A stretch of DNA of 48,961 bases from Hyphomonas sp. (GCA_002700305.1 PACZ01000025.1:1-48961); one strand, 5' to 3'; counted from the first letter of the stretch, positions 27,261 through 37,269 are shown. Notes: generated from the letters alone by a model not told the origin. Program-made: numbers and translations.

Positions 27261-27857
27261 ATGCTACGCTCCCCTCTGATTGCCGCCGCGCTGACCTGTT
27301 GCGCCATCGCCCTGCCGGCCGCCGCCCAGTATGGCCGGGTTGAGCGATCCCAGGCCGAGATCGCGCTGGAAAACGCCAAAGAGACATTCGCTGAACAACG
27401 TGCCGCCCGGCAGGAAGCCAACACGGCCTGCGCGGCCCGCGACTATGAGGCCTGCGTGACCGCGGGCGATTCCTATCGCAAGGGCACGGGCGGCACACAG
27501 GATTACGGTCTGGCGCTGAAAGCCTATGAGCGCGCCTGCAAGGGCGACAATGGCAAAGGATGCGCGACGCTGGCCTATATGACCATGCTGGGACGCGGGA
27601 TGGACGCCGATCCGGTAAAGGCGCGCGGCCTCTACAAGGAGTCCTGCCATCTTGATGAAGTCAGCGGCTGTGCCGGGTATGGCAACATGCTGTTCACCGG
27701 AACGGGCGGCGCCAAGAACGTGCCGGAAGGCACGCGTATCCTGCAGGATGCCTGTAACCGCGATTATGAATGGGCCTGCACCCGGCTCGATGAGCTTGGC
27801 GCCTATGACCCTGATTCCGTCGCGTTCGAACGCCTGAAAGACATGCGCGGCGGCTGA
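27261..27857 (+). CDS. Secreted Hcp-like Sel1-repeat protein
   Basis: A 198-residue exported protein. Start ATG 27261 has AGGAAGGGC upstream and begins a signal peptide (about 1-21, ending PAAAQ); an in-frame start at 27207 precedes the signal and is rejected. The mature part has about four Sel1-like alpha-alpha units with paired cysteines, as in Helicobacter cysteine-rich proteins: AARDYEACVTAGDSYRKG, YERACKGDNGKGCATLAY, YKESCHLDEVSGCAGYG and DACNRDYEWACTRL. Each pair probably forms a disulfide in the periplasm. Such repeats mediate protein contacts; no partner is evident. Similar Cys-rich repeats occur in the C-terminus of the caspase-like gene at 37270-38628. Confidence 0.87.
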   Translation: MLRSPLIAAALTCCAIALPAAAQYGRVERSQAEIALENAKETFAEQRAARQEANTACAARDYEACVTAGDSYRKGTGGTQDYGLALKAYERACKGDNGKGCATLAYMTMLGRGMDADPVKARGLYKESCHLDEVSGCAGYGNMLFTGTGGAKNVPEGTRILQDACNRDYEWACTRLDELGAYDPDSVAFERLKDMRGG

Positions 27858-27878
27858 TCCGCTGCGAGGCCTCGTCTC

Positions 27879-28409
27879 CTAGCCGCGGTCCGTTGCCGGG
27901 CCGGGGGACAGGAACGAGGCAGGCGGCGACATCGGCGCAGCCGGCTGCGAACGCGTGACAGGCGGGGTTACCGGCTGCGTTGCGGCCACCGGGGCGGCCT
28001 CTTCCGCTTTCGGGGCCTGAGACGGGGTCTGCGCCGGCTCCGGCGGGCCGAGATGGTCCGGCAGGTCAGCGGCGATCAGAAGGTTGGCGGTCAGCATGGC
28101 GCCTTCATCGACACGGACAGACCGTGCGGCAACGTCTCCGCCGACCGTTGCGCCCGACCAGATCTCGATCGACTGGGTCGCAAGCACCGTGCCTGCCAGC
28201 TCACCATGCACGATGATGACCGGGGCTTCGATACGGCCCTCAACGCGGCCGCCCCGTTCGATTATCAGCATGCTTTCGCAGCGGATGTTGCCTTTGACCA
28301 GGCCGGCAACGACCAGCTGAGTTGCGAACTGCAGGTCGCCATCAAGCGTCGTGCCCTTCAGGATCAGGTTTGCCGGTTCTCCGCCGCGCATTTTGTCTGC
28401 AGGTGCCAT
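27879..28409 (-). CDS. Bactofilin (polymer-forming cytoskeletal protein)
   Basis: Bactofilins self-assemble into membrane-linked filaments that place cell-wall enzymes at stalks, buds or poles. The 176 residues contain the right-handed beta-helix core (about 14-110) with the typical six-residue rhythm in LIIERGGRVEGRIEAP, then IIVHGELAGTV and IEIWSGATVGGDV. The core is flanked by a short N-terminus and a long Pro/Ala-rich tail (about 120-176). The gene is divergent from the GH25 lysozyme across 178 bases. Bactofilin genes often sit next to peptidoglycan hydrolases, usually M23 peptidases. Here the neighbour is a GH25 muramidase instead. It is convergent with the Hcp/Sel1 gene. Confidence 0.9.
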   Translation of the reverse strand: MAPADKMRGGEPANLILKGTTLDGDLQFATQLVVAGLVKGNIRCESMLIIERGGRVEGRIEAPVIIVHGELAGTVLATQSIEIWSGATVGGDVAARSVRVDEGAMLTANLLIAADLPDHLGPPEPAQTPSQAPKAEEAAPVAATQPVTPPVTRSQPAAPMSPPASFLSPGPATDRG

Positions 28410-28587
28410 GGAGGTCTAAGCCCTTCTCTTGTCTATCAGCGCGTCTATGCAGGGATTGTGCCCGAACCTTCGAACCTGTTGATTTCAGGGCAAATTTGGT
28501 GTGCGTGGGCTTTCAGCCGGGGGATTTGCCCCGAATTGGCCGCGGGCAGGCCGCAAGGGTGCCGGAGACAGGGGATTGGATCAGGAT

Positions 28588-29259
28588 ATGCGTTTCACCT
28601 GCCTGATCGCTGCCGCTTTACTGGCTGTTTCCGCCTGCTCAGGGCCTGCCGGGCCTGACGCAGCGACGGCAGAAGGCGGCCCATTTGCCCCCGGCAATGA
28701 AGGCATCGACCTTTCCCACCACAACGGCCGGGTGAACTGGGACGCGCTCAGTAGCGCCCCGCTCGATTTCGTCTACCTGAAAGCCACTGAAGGGCGCGAC
28801 TGGAAGGATACACGGTTTCAGGAAAACTGGCTGGCGGCCAGCGAGCGGGGCTGGCATGTCGGCGCCTATCATTTCTACCTTCTCTGCCGGAACGGCGCGG
28901 CGCAGGCGGAGAATTTCATCCAGTCGGTCGAAGTGCGCGAAGGCACGCTGCCCCCGGCAGTCGATCTGGAATACGCCCATAATTGCACGCCGGACGGGTC
29001 CAGAGAGGCCGTCCGGGCGGAGATCAGCGCGTTTCTGGATGCGCTTGAAACCGAATATGGCGCCCCGCCCGTGCTCTACACGACACCGGAATTCCATCGT
29101 GACTGGCTGGCCGGGCATTTTCCCCGTCATCCGGTCTGGATGCGCAGCCTGTCCGGTCCGCCGGAGGGCGATGTGCTGATCTGGCAGTATTCGATGAAAG
29201 GGCAGGTGCCCGGGGTGGACGGGTTCGTGGATCTCAACCGCGTGCCCGGCGCGCCTTAA
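28588..29259 (+). CDS. GH25 lysozyme-like muramidase lipoprotein
   Basis: Cleaves the MurNAc-GlcNAc bond in peptidoglycan. Start ATG 28588 begins a lipoprotein signal (LIAAALLAVSAC, lipobox Cys about 17) with a modest TCAGGAT upstream; an in-frame start at 28501 precedes the signal and is rejected. The GH25 domain spans about residues 38-220, with the active-site segments GIDLSHHNGRVNW (Asp41), VYLKATEG, and DLEYAHNC (Asp126, Glu128). At 223 residues it is a compact single-domain enzyme. It shares the intergenic region with the bactofilin gene, so joint control is plausible. Its TAA overlaps the stop of the opposing oxidoreductase gene. Confidence 0.9.
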   Translation: MRFTCLIAAALLAVSACSGPAGPDAATAEGGPFAPGNEGIDLSHHNGRVNWDALSSAPLDFVYLKATEGRDWKDTRFQENWLAASERGWHVGAYHFYLLCRNGAAQAENFIQSVEVREGTLPPAVDLEYAHNCTPDGSREAVRAEISAFLDALETEYGAPPVLYTTPEFHRDWLAGHFPRHPVWMRSLSGPPEGDVLIWQYSMKGQVPGVDGFVDLNRVPGAP

Positions 29260-30134
29260 ATATTGAGGTCGAGGGCGAGGCGCGTCAGGCCTTCCTCCGG
29301 CATGACCTGCGGGCGGATCCCGGCCGGAATGTCAGCCGGGTTCACGGCGGCCTTGTCGAGGTCTATCCGCGCCAGTTGCGCGGGGCTGAGCGGCAGTTTC
29401 AGGCCAAGCCCGGCCAGCAGGGACACAACCGCCCGGACCGGCCCCAGCGGTACCGGCAGGTCGATGCCGCCGCGCCCAGTCGCCCGCCGGGCCGTTGCGA
29501 TCAGTTCCCGATGGGACAGGATCTGCGGACCGCCGACAGCGAGGAGGCCGGTCGCATTCCATTCGCCCGCAACCAGCGCTGCAGCCAGGCGGGCCAGGTC
29601 TTCAACATGGATCGGTTGCTGGGTCGCCTCGCCCGAACCGAGGCGGGGAAACACTGGCAGGCGCGCCAGCATTCGCAGCAGGCGCGACAGGTTTCCGTCT
29701 CCCGGATAACCATAGATCATTGTCGGCCGCAGAATGGCCCAGCCGGGTGCGTTCTCCAGAATGTCCGTCTCTGCCGCACGCAGCCGGTCATAGACGGGGT
29801 CTTCGCCGACGATGGCGACATTGTTCGAGGAAAAGACGACGCCGCGCGTCACGCCCCCGACATGGAAAGCGCGTGCGGCCGGGGCGGAGACCGACAGGAT
29901 CGGTGTCAGGATGACGCTGGAAGGCTGGGGCGCCAGGGCGCTGATCGCATCCAGGTCTGTCAGGTCGAGGGGGGCCAGCTCAATCCCGGCGGCCTGCATG
30001 CGGGCATCGAGATCCACATCGGGATGGCGCCGTGTGCCGACAACCTTGTAGCCGCGCTCAGCAAGATCCAGCGCGATCCACGCCCCCAGTGGGCGGTTCA
30101 CTCCGGCTACAAGAATCGGATCTGTGGAGGTCAC
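29256..30134 (-). CDS. NAD(P)-binding oxidoreductase/epimerase-like protein
   Basis: An extended-SDR (NmrA/NDUFA9-like) protein of 292 residues with an N-terminal Rossmann fold beginning PILVAGVNRPLGAWIALDL, in which the glycine motif is altered (AGVNRPLG). A mid segment WAILRPTMIYGYPGDGN resembles atypical SDRs, and HVEDLARLAAAL follows. The YxxxK catalytic pair of classical SDRs is not evident, so it may bind nucleotide without redox activity. The start is GTG 30134, which falls in a perfect 8-bp inverted repeat (30134-30141 with 30159-30166) that could occlude initiation. ilvC ends 40 bases upstream on the same strand. Confidence 0.8.
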   Translation of the reverse strand: MTSTDPILVAGVNRPLGAWIALDLAERGYKVVGTRRHPDVDLDARMQAAGIELAPLDLTDLDAISALAPQPSSVILTPILSVSAPAARAFHVGGVTRGVVFSSNNVAIVGEDPVYDRLRAAETDILENAPGWAILRPTMIYGYPGDGNLSRLLRMLARLPVFPRLGSGEATQQPIHVEDLARLAAALVAGEWNATGLLAVGGPQILSHRELIATARRATGRGGIDLPVPLGPVRAVVSLLAGLGLKLPLSPAQLARIDLDKAAVNPADIPAGIRPQVMPEEGLTRLALDLNI

Positions 30135-30174
30135 GCCCCCGCTCTAACAGCGTTTGAACGGGGGCGCGAGGGCA

Positions 30175-31900
<1,726 letters not shown>

Positions 31901-31904
<4 letters not shown>

Positions 31905-32482
31905 CCCTTTTCCTTCCCGCGCTTGATGGAGAGAACGCCCGTACGGCTGACCTCGACGAGGCCGAGCGGCGTCATCAGGTCCACGAACTGGCTGATCTTG
32001 TCGGAGGCGCCGGTGATCTCGAAGATGAAGCTTTCATTTGTCGTGTCGATCACACTGGCACGGAAGATCTGGGCGATGCGCAGTGCTTCGACGCGCTTTT
32101 CGCCGGTGCCGGCCACTTTGACGAGGGCGAGCTCACGCTCAATGCCGCGCTTCGACTTGGTGATGTCCACGACTTCGCCGACCGGCACGAGGCGCATCAG
32201 GTGGGCTTCGATCTGTTCCAGGATGTGCGGCGTGCCCTGGGTGACGATAGTGATACGCGATTGATGGCTGGAGGAATCCACTTCGGCCACGGTCAGGCTG
32301 TCGATGTTATAGCCGCGTCCGGAAAACAGGCCGACGACACGGGCGAGAACGCCCGGTTCATTGTCGACCAGCACGGCCAGCGTGCGGCGCTCAACGGCTT
32401 CATCCTCGTGATTGAGGAAGTAGGCGGACTTCGGTCCGCTTTGCGGGCCGTTGGAGGCGGGGGCTCCGGATCCGTCGCTCAT
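31901..32482 (-). CDS. ilvN: Acetolactate synthase small (regulatory) subunit
   Basis: Binds valine and activates and feedback-controls the catalytic subunit encoded by ilvB. The 193 residues comprise a polar N-terminal extension of about 25, an ACT domain (about 32-105, with RRTLAVLVDNEPGVLARVVGLFSGRGYNIDSL in two parts), and a C-terminal ACT-like domain with REIALV-type and VIDTTNESFIFEITGAS segments. Both ends overlap neighbouring genes by ATGA: upstream an uncharacterised membrane protein, downstream an exported protein. This places an unknown gene between ilvB and ilvN, which are usually adjacent. Confidence 0.95.
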
Positions 32483-33183
32483 TGTACAGTCTCCGGCTGT
32501 TCTGGGTGGCGGGGTGGGTTGTCGATGGAGACCCCGGGACGCCGAGTCAAGAGTTGCTGCCTGAGGGACTCAGCGCGGTCGATGGCCTGCGTCTGATGGG
32601 TACGGGTCTGCCCGTCATAGCGCCCGACCACCTGGTTCAGACGCCGCGGATCGAGATGAGCCTGCAGCTCGGACACAACCAGGCGGCGGCATTCATCGAT
32701 GAAGTCCGCGCTGTTGTCGCCGGTGGGACCGCCCTCACGGGTCAGCGCCTTGATTTCACAGTGAACCCAGACCATCGCATCGAGAATCGGCGGGCGCGAG
32801 CCGCGATAGGCGCCGTCTTTCTCCGCGCCTTTCTTGTGCTCGTCGAGATTGGGAAAGAACATGCGGCCCCGGTCGATCAGGGAGGTCAGATTGATCAGCG
32901 TGGCCGCCCGGGCGGTCTGGAAGGCGCCTTCATTCCCGTGCAGGTGCCGGGTGCGGGCCAGCATCGCCGCCCGCGCCAGCGTATCGATGGCGGCATTGCC
33001 CCAGTCGAGGCTGGAACTGTCGATGGTCTGGCGCAATTGCTCGGTGCGCAGCTGCCGCTGCTTGCGGGTTTCGGCCCGGCTGGCGAGCGCGCCGATCACG
33101 GCGGCAATGGCCGACACCACCGTCACGAGCGTCCCGACATTGTCGGCCAGTATCTGCCAGATGTTGTCTAAGGCCATTACCAT
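32479..33183 (-). CDS. Uncharacterised membrane-anchored protein between ilvB and ilvN
   Basis: A 234-residue protein with one N-terminal hydrophobic helix (about 14-34, VGTLVTVVSAIAAVIGALA) followed by a basic stretch and a helical cytoplasmic domain rich in Arg, Gln and Ala. The start is ATG 33183 or more likely ATG 33177, which has AGGGG six bases upstream. It lies 36 bases after ilvB and its stop overlaps the ilvN ATG as ATGA. I recognise no domain and assign no function. Helix-plus-soluble-domain proteins like this are often annotated only as hypothetical. Confidence 0.8.
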   Translation of the reverse strand: MVMALDNIWQILADNVGTLVTVVSAIAAVIGALASRAETRKQRQLRTEQLRQTIDSSSLDWGNAAIDTLARAAMLARTRHLHGNEGAFQTARAATLINLTSLIDRGRMFFPNLDEHKKGAEKDGAYRGSRPPILDAMVWVHCEIKALTREGGPTGDNSADFIDECRRLVVSELQAHLDPRRLNQVVGRYDGQTRTHQTQAIDRAESLRQQLLTRRPGVSIDNPPRHPEQPETVQ

Positions 33184-33219
33184 CCCCTGAAGCGGCGCCG
33201 GTTCCCGGTCTGTCAGAAG

Positions 33220-34992
33220 TCAGACGAGCTTGCGCCCGGTCTCACTGATTTCGTTACCAGTTATCTGCCCGAGGATCATCTCGTTATGTGCAGAGCCCGA
33301 CGGGATCATGGGCAGGCAGTTGCCGTCCTTCTCGATCCGGCAGTCGAACAGGACCGGGCCCGGATGCTCGATCATTTCCATGATCTTGTCGTCCAGCAGG
33401 GCCGGGTCTTCGCAGCGGATGCCGCGTGCGCCCATGGCTTCGGCCAGTTTGACGAAATCCGGCAGACTCTCCGAATAGGAGTGCGAATAGCGCTCCCCGT
33501 GCAGCAATTCCTGCCACTGGCGCACCATGCCCATCCACTCATTGTTGAGGATGAAGACCTTCACCGGCAGGCAGAACTGCACGGCGGTCGACAGTTCCTG
33601 CATCATCATCTGGATCGACGCTTCGCCGGCAATATCGATGACCAGCGCATCCGGATGGGCGCACTGGACGCCGACCGCGGCGGGCAGGCCATAGCCCATC
33701 GTGCCGAGGCCGCCGGAGGTCATCCAGTGGTTCGGCTCGTCGAAATGGAAGAATTGCGCCGCCCACATCTGGTGCTGGCCCACCTCGGTCGTGATGTAGG
33801 GATCGCGGTCCTTGGTCAGCGCATAGAGGCGTTCGATGGCGTATTGCGGCTTGATGACCTTGTCCGACGGCGCATAGGCGAAACAGTCGCGGGCGCGCCA
33901 TGCGTCGATCTCGGCCTTCCACGGCTTCAGGTCCGGGCGCTTGCCCTTGCGGTGTTTCACCGCCGTCATCAAAGCTTCGAGGGCCGCGGCGCAGTCTGCA
34001 ACGATCGGCACGTCGACCCGGACGATCTTGTTGATCGAGGAGGGGTCGATGTCGATGTGGACCTTCTTCGAATTCGGTGAGAAAGCGTCGATCCGTCCGG
34101 TGACGCGGTCGTCGAACCGGGCGCCGACGCAGATCATCAGGTCGCAGTCATGCATCGCATTGTTGGCTTCGTAGCTGCCATGCATACCCACCATGCCCAG
34201 CCAGTCAGGGTGGGAGGCGGGGAAGGCGCCAAGCCCCATCAGTGTGGACGTGACCGGAATGCCCGTCTCGGCCTGCAGCTTGCGCAGCGCTTCGGAGCCT
34301 CTGGGCCCGGAATTGATGACACCGCCGCCGGTGTAGAAAACAGGCCGGCGCGCCATGGCGATCAGCTCCGCGACCGCCTCAATGGCTTCCGGCTGCGGCT
34401 CGGTCTTCGGCGCATAGGTCGGCTTGTGGACGCCGTCCTTGCCGGAATAGGTGCCGGTCGCGAACTGGACGTCCTTCGGAATATCGATGACCACCGGGCC
34501 GGGGCGGCCGGAGGTGGCGATATGGAAGGCCTCATGGATCGTGCGGGCCAGCTGGTCGACATCGGTGACCAGGTAATTGTGCTTGGCGCAGCTGCGCGTG
34601 ATGCCCGTTGTGTCGGCTTCCTGGAAAGCGTCCGTGCCGATCAGGTGCGTCGGCACCTGGCCGGAGATGACGACCATCGGGATCGAATCCATCATCGCGT
34701 CGGTGATCGGCGTGACCATATTGGTCGCGCCGGGGCCGGAAGTGACCAGCGCCACGCCGCATTTGCCGGTGGAGCGGGCATAGCCTTCGGCCGCATGGCC
34801 TGCGCCCTGTTCGTGGCGCACCAGGACGTGACGGATGTCATCCGCCGAGAAAAGTGCGTCATAAATCGGTAGGACCGCGCCGCCCGGATAGCCAAACATG
34901 ACTTCTACACCCTGTTCCCGGAGGGCCGTGATTACGATCTCGGCGCCGGTCATCAGGCGTGTTTCGGTCTTCTGTTTGGTTTTGACGGTCAT
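33220..34992 (-). CDS. ilvB: Acetolactate synthase large (catalytic) subunit
   Basis: A thiamine diphosphate enzyme that condenses pyruvate with pyruvate or 2-oxobutyrate, the committed step of branched-chain amino acid synthesis. The 590 residues hold the N-terminal pyrimidine-binding domain with the catalytic Glu61 (RHEQGAGHAAEGYARSTG), the central FAD-binding domain, and the C-terminal diphosphate-binding domain. There the usual GD(G/A)S metal motif reads AGEAS (in DIAGEASIQMM), with Glu replacing Asp; I believe this occurs in other alphaproteobacterial enzymes, from memory. It is preceded by an attenuator: a leader peptide, a hairpin, and a terminator ending 58 bases before the ATG. The ribosome-binding site is weak (AGAGC). 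Confidence 0.97.
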   Translation of the reverse strand: MTVKTKQKTETRLMTGAEIVITALREQGVEVMFGYPGGAVLPIYDALFSADDIRHVLVRHEQGAGHAAEGYARSTGKCGVALVTSGPGATNMVTPITDAMMDSIPMVVISGQVPTHLIGTDAFQEADTTGITRSCAKHNYLVTDVDQLARTIHEAFHIATSGRPGPVVIDIPKDVQFATGTYSGKDGVHKPTYAPKTEPQPEAIEAVAELIAMARRPVFYTGGGVINSGPRGSEALRKLQAETGIPVTSTLMGLGAFPASHPDWLGMVGMHGSYEANNAMHDCDLMICVGARFDDRVTGRIDAFSPNSKKVHIDIDPSSINKIVRVDVPIVADCAAALEALMTAVKHRKGKRPDLKPWKAEIDAWRARDCFAYAPSDKVIKPQYAIERLYALTKDRDPYITTEVGQHQMWAAQFFHFDEPNHWMTSGGLGTMGYGLPAAVGVQCAHPDALVIDIAGEASIQMMMQELSTAVQFCLPVKVFILNNEWMGMVRQWQELLHGERYSHSYSESLPDFVKLAEAMGARGIRCEDPALLDDKIMEMIEHPGPVLFDCRIEKDGNCLPMIPSGSAHNEMILGQITGNEISETGRKLV

Positions 34993-35050
34993 GACTTTGC
35001 TCTGGCGTCTGGGGTTAGAAAGGAGGGTGTTTGTCCGGATAGTTATCTGA

Positions 35051-35082
35051 AAAGAAAAAGGGCCCCCTTCGGAGACCCTTTT
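35051..35082 (-). terminator. Attenuator terminator hairpin of the ilv operon
   Basis: On the minus strand the 5' arm AAAAGGGTCTCC (35082-35071) pairs with GGGGGCCCTTTT (35067-35056) over 12 bp with two G-U pairs, around a GAA loop. TTCTTT-type residues follow. It lies between the leader peptide and ilvB, where read-through would be needed to express the operon. Confidence 0.85.
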
Positions 35083-35089
35083 GTGCGCA

Positions 35090-35127
35090 CACCCGCAACC
35101 GGTTCTGATGAACTGCGGCTACGGGTG
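35090..35127 (-). promoter_or_regulatory. Leader hairpin overlapping the end of the ilv leader peptide
   Basis: CACCCGTAGCC (35127-35117) can pair with GGTTGCGGGTG (35100-35090) over 11 bp with two G-U pairs. The 5' arm includes the His, Pro and stop codons of the leader peptide, so a ribosome stalled on the Val/Leu/Ile codons just upstream, or one that has reached the stop, would affect it. The competing antiterminator pairing is not clear by eye. Confidence 0.6.
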
Positions 35128-35157
35128 CCTAATTACGAGTACCTCTGACATGCGCAC
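35119..35157 (-). CDS. ilv operon leader peptide (attenuation control)
   Basis: A short ORF reading VRMSEVLVIRHP then TAG. The run Val-Leu-Val-Ile is just the set of amino acids made by the operon. GGAGG (35170-35166) is 8 bases before GTG 35157, which I take as the start; ATG 35151 is the alternative with 14-base spacing. It lies between miaA and ilvB and is followed by a hairpin and an intrinsic terminator. Stalling at scarce Val, Leu or Ile tRNAs should prevent termination. Attenuation of ilvBN is known in Caulobacter, from memory. Confidence 0.8.
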   Translation of the reverse strand: MRMSEVLVIRHP

Positions 35158-35181
35158 GTGCGTTTCCTCCAACGACGGGGG

Positions 35182-36132
35182 TTAGGAATAATCTGCCTCC
35201 ATCTCCCTGTCAATCTCCCTATAGAGGGCAAGAATAACCCTCATGCGGTCGCTCATTTCGGTGCCGGGAATTCTCGGCCAGAACGGGAATTGCCTGCCAA
35301 TCCACGTGAATTGCCTCTTTGCATAGCGCCGCGTGTCGCGTTTGGCGTTCTCGGCGGCGAATTCCGCGCTGATCTCGCCGCGGGCAAAGGCAGCGAGCCA
35401 GGGCATGCCATGGGCCTTCATCGCCGGCAGTTCCGGGTCGAGGCCGCGTTCGATCAGCGCCCGGGCCTCGGCCATCGCGCCCTGCATCAGCATGCCTTCA
35501 AAGCGCCGGTCGATCTTGGCATAGAGCTTGGCGCGCGGCGGGGTGAGGGCAAAGCCCATCCATTCGCGGTCCAGCAGGACAGGGGGCTGGCGCTCATGAT
35601 GGAAGTCGGTGATCGGCCGGCCCGTCGCCAGCCAGACCTCATAGGCCCGGGCGAGGCGCTGCCTGTCGCCGGAGCCCAGCCGTTCTGCCGTTTCCGGATC
35701 GTGGGGAGCGAGGCGGGCGCGCAGGCCGTCGGCGCCTTCGGTTTCGGCGATGTCGCGGACTTCGGCGCGGATATCCTCCGGCACGGGCGGAATGGCGGAC
35801 AGGCCCTGCGTCAGCGCCAGAAGGTAGAGCCCTGTGCCGCCGACAATGACGGCGCGCTTGTTCTTCTTCTGTAGGACGCGGATCTTGGCCCGCGCCTCTT
35901 CCAGCCACTGGCCGGTGGAATAGCGCTCGGCTGCGTTGACATGGCCGAACAGGTGATGCGGCACGCCATTCATCTCTTCCTCGTCCGGGCGGGCGGAGAT
36001 GACTTTGAGGTCCCGGTAAACCTGCATGGAATCGGCATTGATCACCTCTCCATCGAGCCGCCGGGCGACTTCGATGGCGAGCGCGGTCTTGCCGCTGGCC
36101 GTGGGGCCGTGGATCAGGATGGCCGGGTGCAT
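35182..36132 (-). CDS. miaA: tRNA dimethylallyltransferase
   Basis: Adds a dimethylallyl group to A37 of tRNAs that read codons starting with U. The 316 residues have a P-loop GPTASGKT at 9-16, the segment INADSMQVYRDL with the catalytic Asp, VGGTGLYLLAL in the middle, and a C-terminal part with KRDTRRYAKRQFTWIGRQ. The ATG at 36132 has a weak ribosome-binding site. It is divergent from serB with 71 bases between the starts. The ilv leader begins 24 bases downstream on the same strand, so transcripts from miaA could also enter the attenuator. Confidence 0.96.
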   Translation of the reverse strand: MHPAILIHGPTASGKTALAIEVARRLDGEVINADSMQVYRDLKVISARPDEEEMNGVPHHLFGHVNAAERYSTGQWLEEARAKIRVLQKKNKRAVIVGGTGLYLLALTQGLSAIPPVPEDIRAEVRDIAETEGADGLRARLAPHDPETAERLGSGDRQRLARAYEVWLATGRPITDFHHERQPPVLLDREWMGFALTPPRAKLYAKIDRRFEGMLMQGAMAEARALIERGLDPELPAMKAHGMPWLAAFARGEISAEFAAENAKRDTRRYAKRQFTWIGRQFPFWPRIPGTEMSDRMRVILALYREIDREMEADYS

Positions 36133-36203
36133 GCCAATAGAGGTAAGGGGTTGTCATCGAAGAGGAAACCCATGAAGACGCGGGAAAACCCGGGAAAACT
36201 GCC

Positions 36204-37088
36204 ATGAGCCTAAGGATTGTTGCCGTCGCTGCCATGGATGCGGCAAAGCTGGAAGCGGAGGTCTCGTCCGAGCTTGGCCGTGTGGCGCCGTCGCGTTCGC
36301 TCGGCAGCGTGGACGGGCTGGTCGCGCTTGAGTGGCACCTGCCGGGCGACGAGGACGAGGCCGCCCGCCTGCGAGCCCGGCTGATCGACAAGGGACACCC
36401 CGTCGATACGGCTGTGCTGCCTGCAGACAGCGGCCGCAAACGGCTTCTGATCTCGGACATGGACTCCACCATCATCGGGCAGGAATGCCTTGATGAATTG
36501 GCAGATTTTGCGGGCCTGAAAGCCGAAGTCTCCGCCATCACCGAACGCGCCATGCGCGGCGAGCTGGACTTTGAAGGCGCCCTCACAACCCGCGTCGCCA
36601 TGCTGAAAGGCCTCGGCCTCGATGCGCTGGAACAGGCCTATTCGGAACGCATCACCCTGAACCCCGGCGCGAGAACGCTGGTCGAAACGATGAAAGCGGA
36701 CGGCGCGGAAACCGTCCTGGTTTCAGGCGGTTTCACCTATTTCACCTCCCGCGTGGCCGCGGCGGCGGGCTTCCATACCCACCGGGGCAACACGCTGATC
36801 GATGATGGCAAGACCCTGACCGGGGAGGTCGGCCGGCCGATCCTTGGCCGCGAAGCCAAACTCTCGGCGCTGGACGAGTTCGCGGCCGCCAGAGGCATCG
36901 GCCGGGGCGACGTGATCGCGATGGGCGACGGGGCGAACGACCTTGCCATGATCAAGGCTTCGGGCCTTGGCATCGCCTATCACGCCAAGCCCGTCGTAGC
37001 GGCCGAAGCCCATGCCGCGATCGAGCATACGGACCTTCGCGCCGCGCTCTTCTTCCAGGGCTATGAGGCGAAGGAATTCGTCAGCTGA
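36204..37088 (+). CDS. serB: Phosphoserine phosphatase
   Basis: Performs the last step of serine synthesis, hydrolysing L-phosphoserine. The HAD-superfamily core begins near residue 80 with ISDMDSTIIGQECLDELA, where Asp85 is the nucleophile and Asp87 the acid/base. It continues with LVSGGFTYF (motif II) and VIAMGDGANDLAMIKASGLGI (motifs III and IV). A small N-terminal domain (about 1-75) precedes the catalytic part. The 294 residues are normal for this form. It is divergent from miaA, an order common in alphaproteobacteria. Confidence 0.96.
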   Translation: MSLRIVAVAAMDAAKLEAEVSSELGRVAPSRSLGSVDGLVALEWHLPGDEDEAARLRARLIDKGHPVDTAVLPADSGRKRLLISDMDSTIIGQECLDELADFAGLKAEVSAITERAMRGELDFEGALTTRVAMLKGLGLDALEQAYSERITLNPGARTLVETMKADGAETVLVSGGFTYFTSRVAAAAGFHTHRGNTLIDDGKTLTGEVGRPILGREAKLSALDEFAAARGIGRGDVIAMGDGANDLAMIKASGLGIAYHAKPVVAAEAHAAIEHTDLRAALFFQGYEAKEFVS

Positions 37089-37122
37089 AGTGTTGGATAA
37101 GCGGCCCTTCAGACCCTCAACA

Positions 37123-37161
37123 ACACCGTCTACACACCGTCTATACACCCTCTAAACACCT
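37123..37161 (+). repeat. Short tandem repeat, 11-bp unit, about 3.5 copies
   Basis: Units ACACCGTCTAC, ACACCGTCTAT, ACACCCTCTAA and a partial ACACCT run head to tail just after serB. The rest of this 181-base gap has a 34-codon open frame without a good start (from 37165, ending TGA 37267-37269) that abuts the stop of the opposing caspase gene; I cannot support it as a gene. Confidence 0.7.
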
Positions 37162-37269
37162 TGAGCAGACGCCGCGCCGCCTCCTGCGGGTACGCTGGTG
37201 CGCGATGCTGCCTATGAGGCCGGTTATACCGAAGGGGTCAGTCTCTCCCTCGCGCGCGAGGCGCTCTGA

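Noticed and set aside
30134..30166. Terminator after ilvC
   Set aside because: The 8-bp inverted repeat has no T run on the minus strand, so intrinsic termination is not supported.
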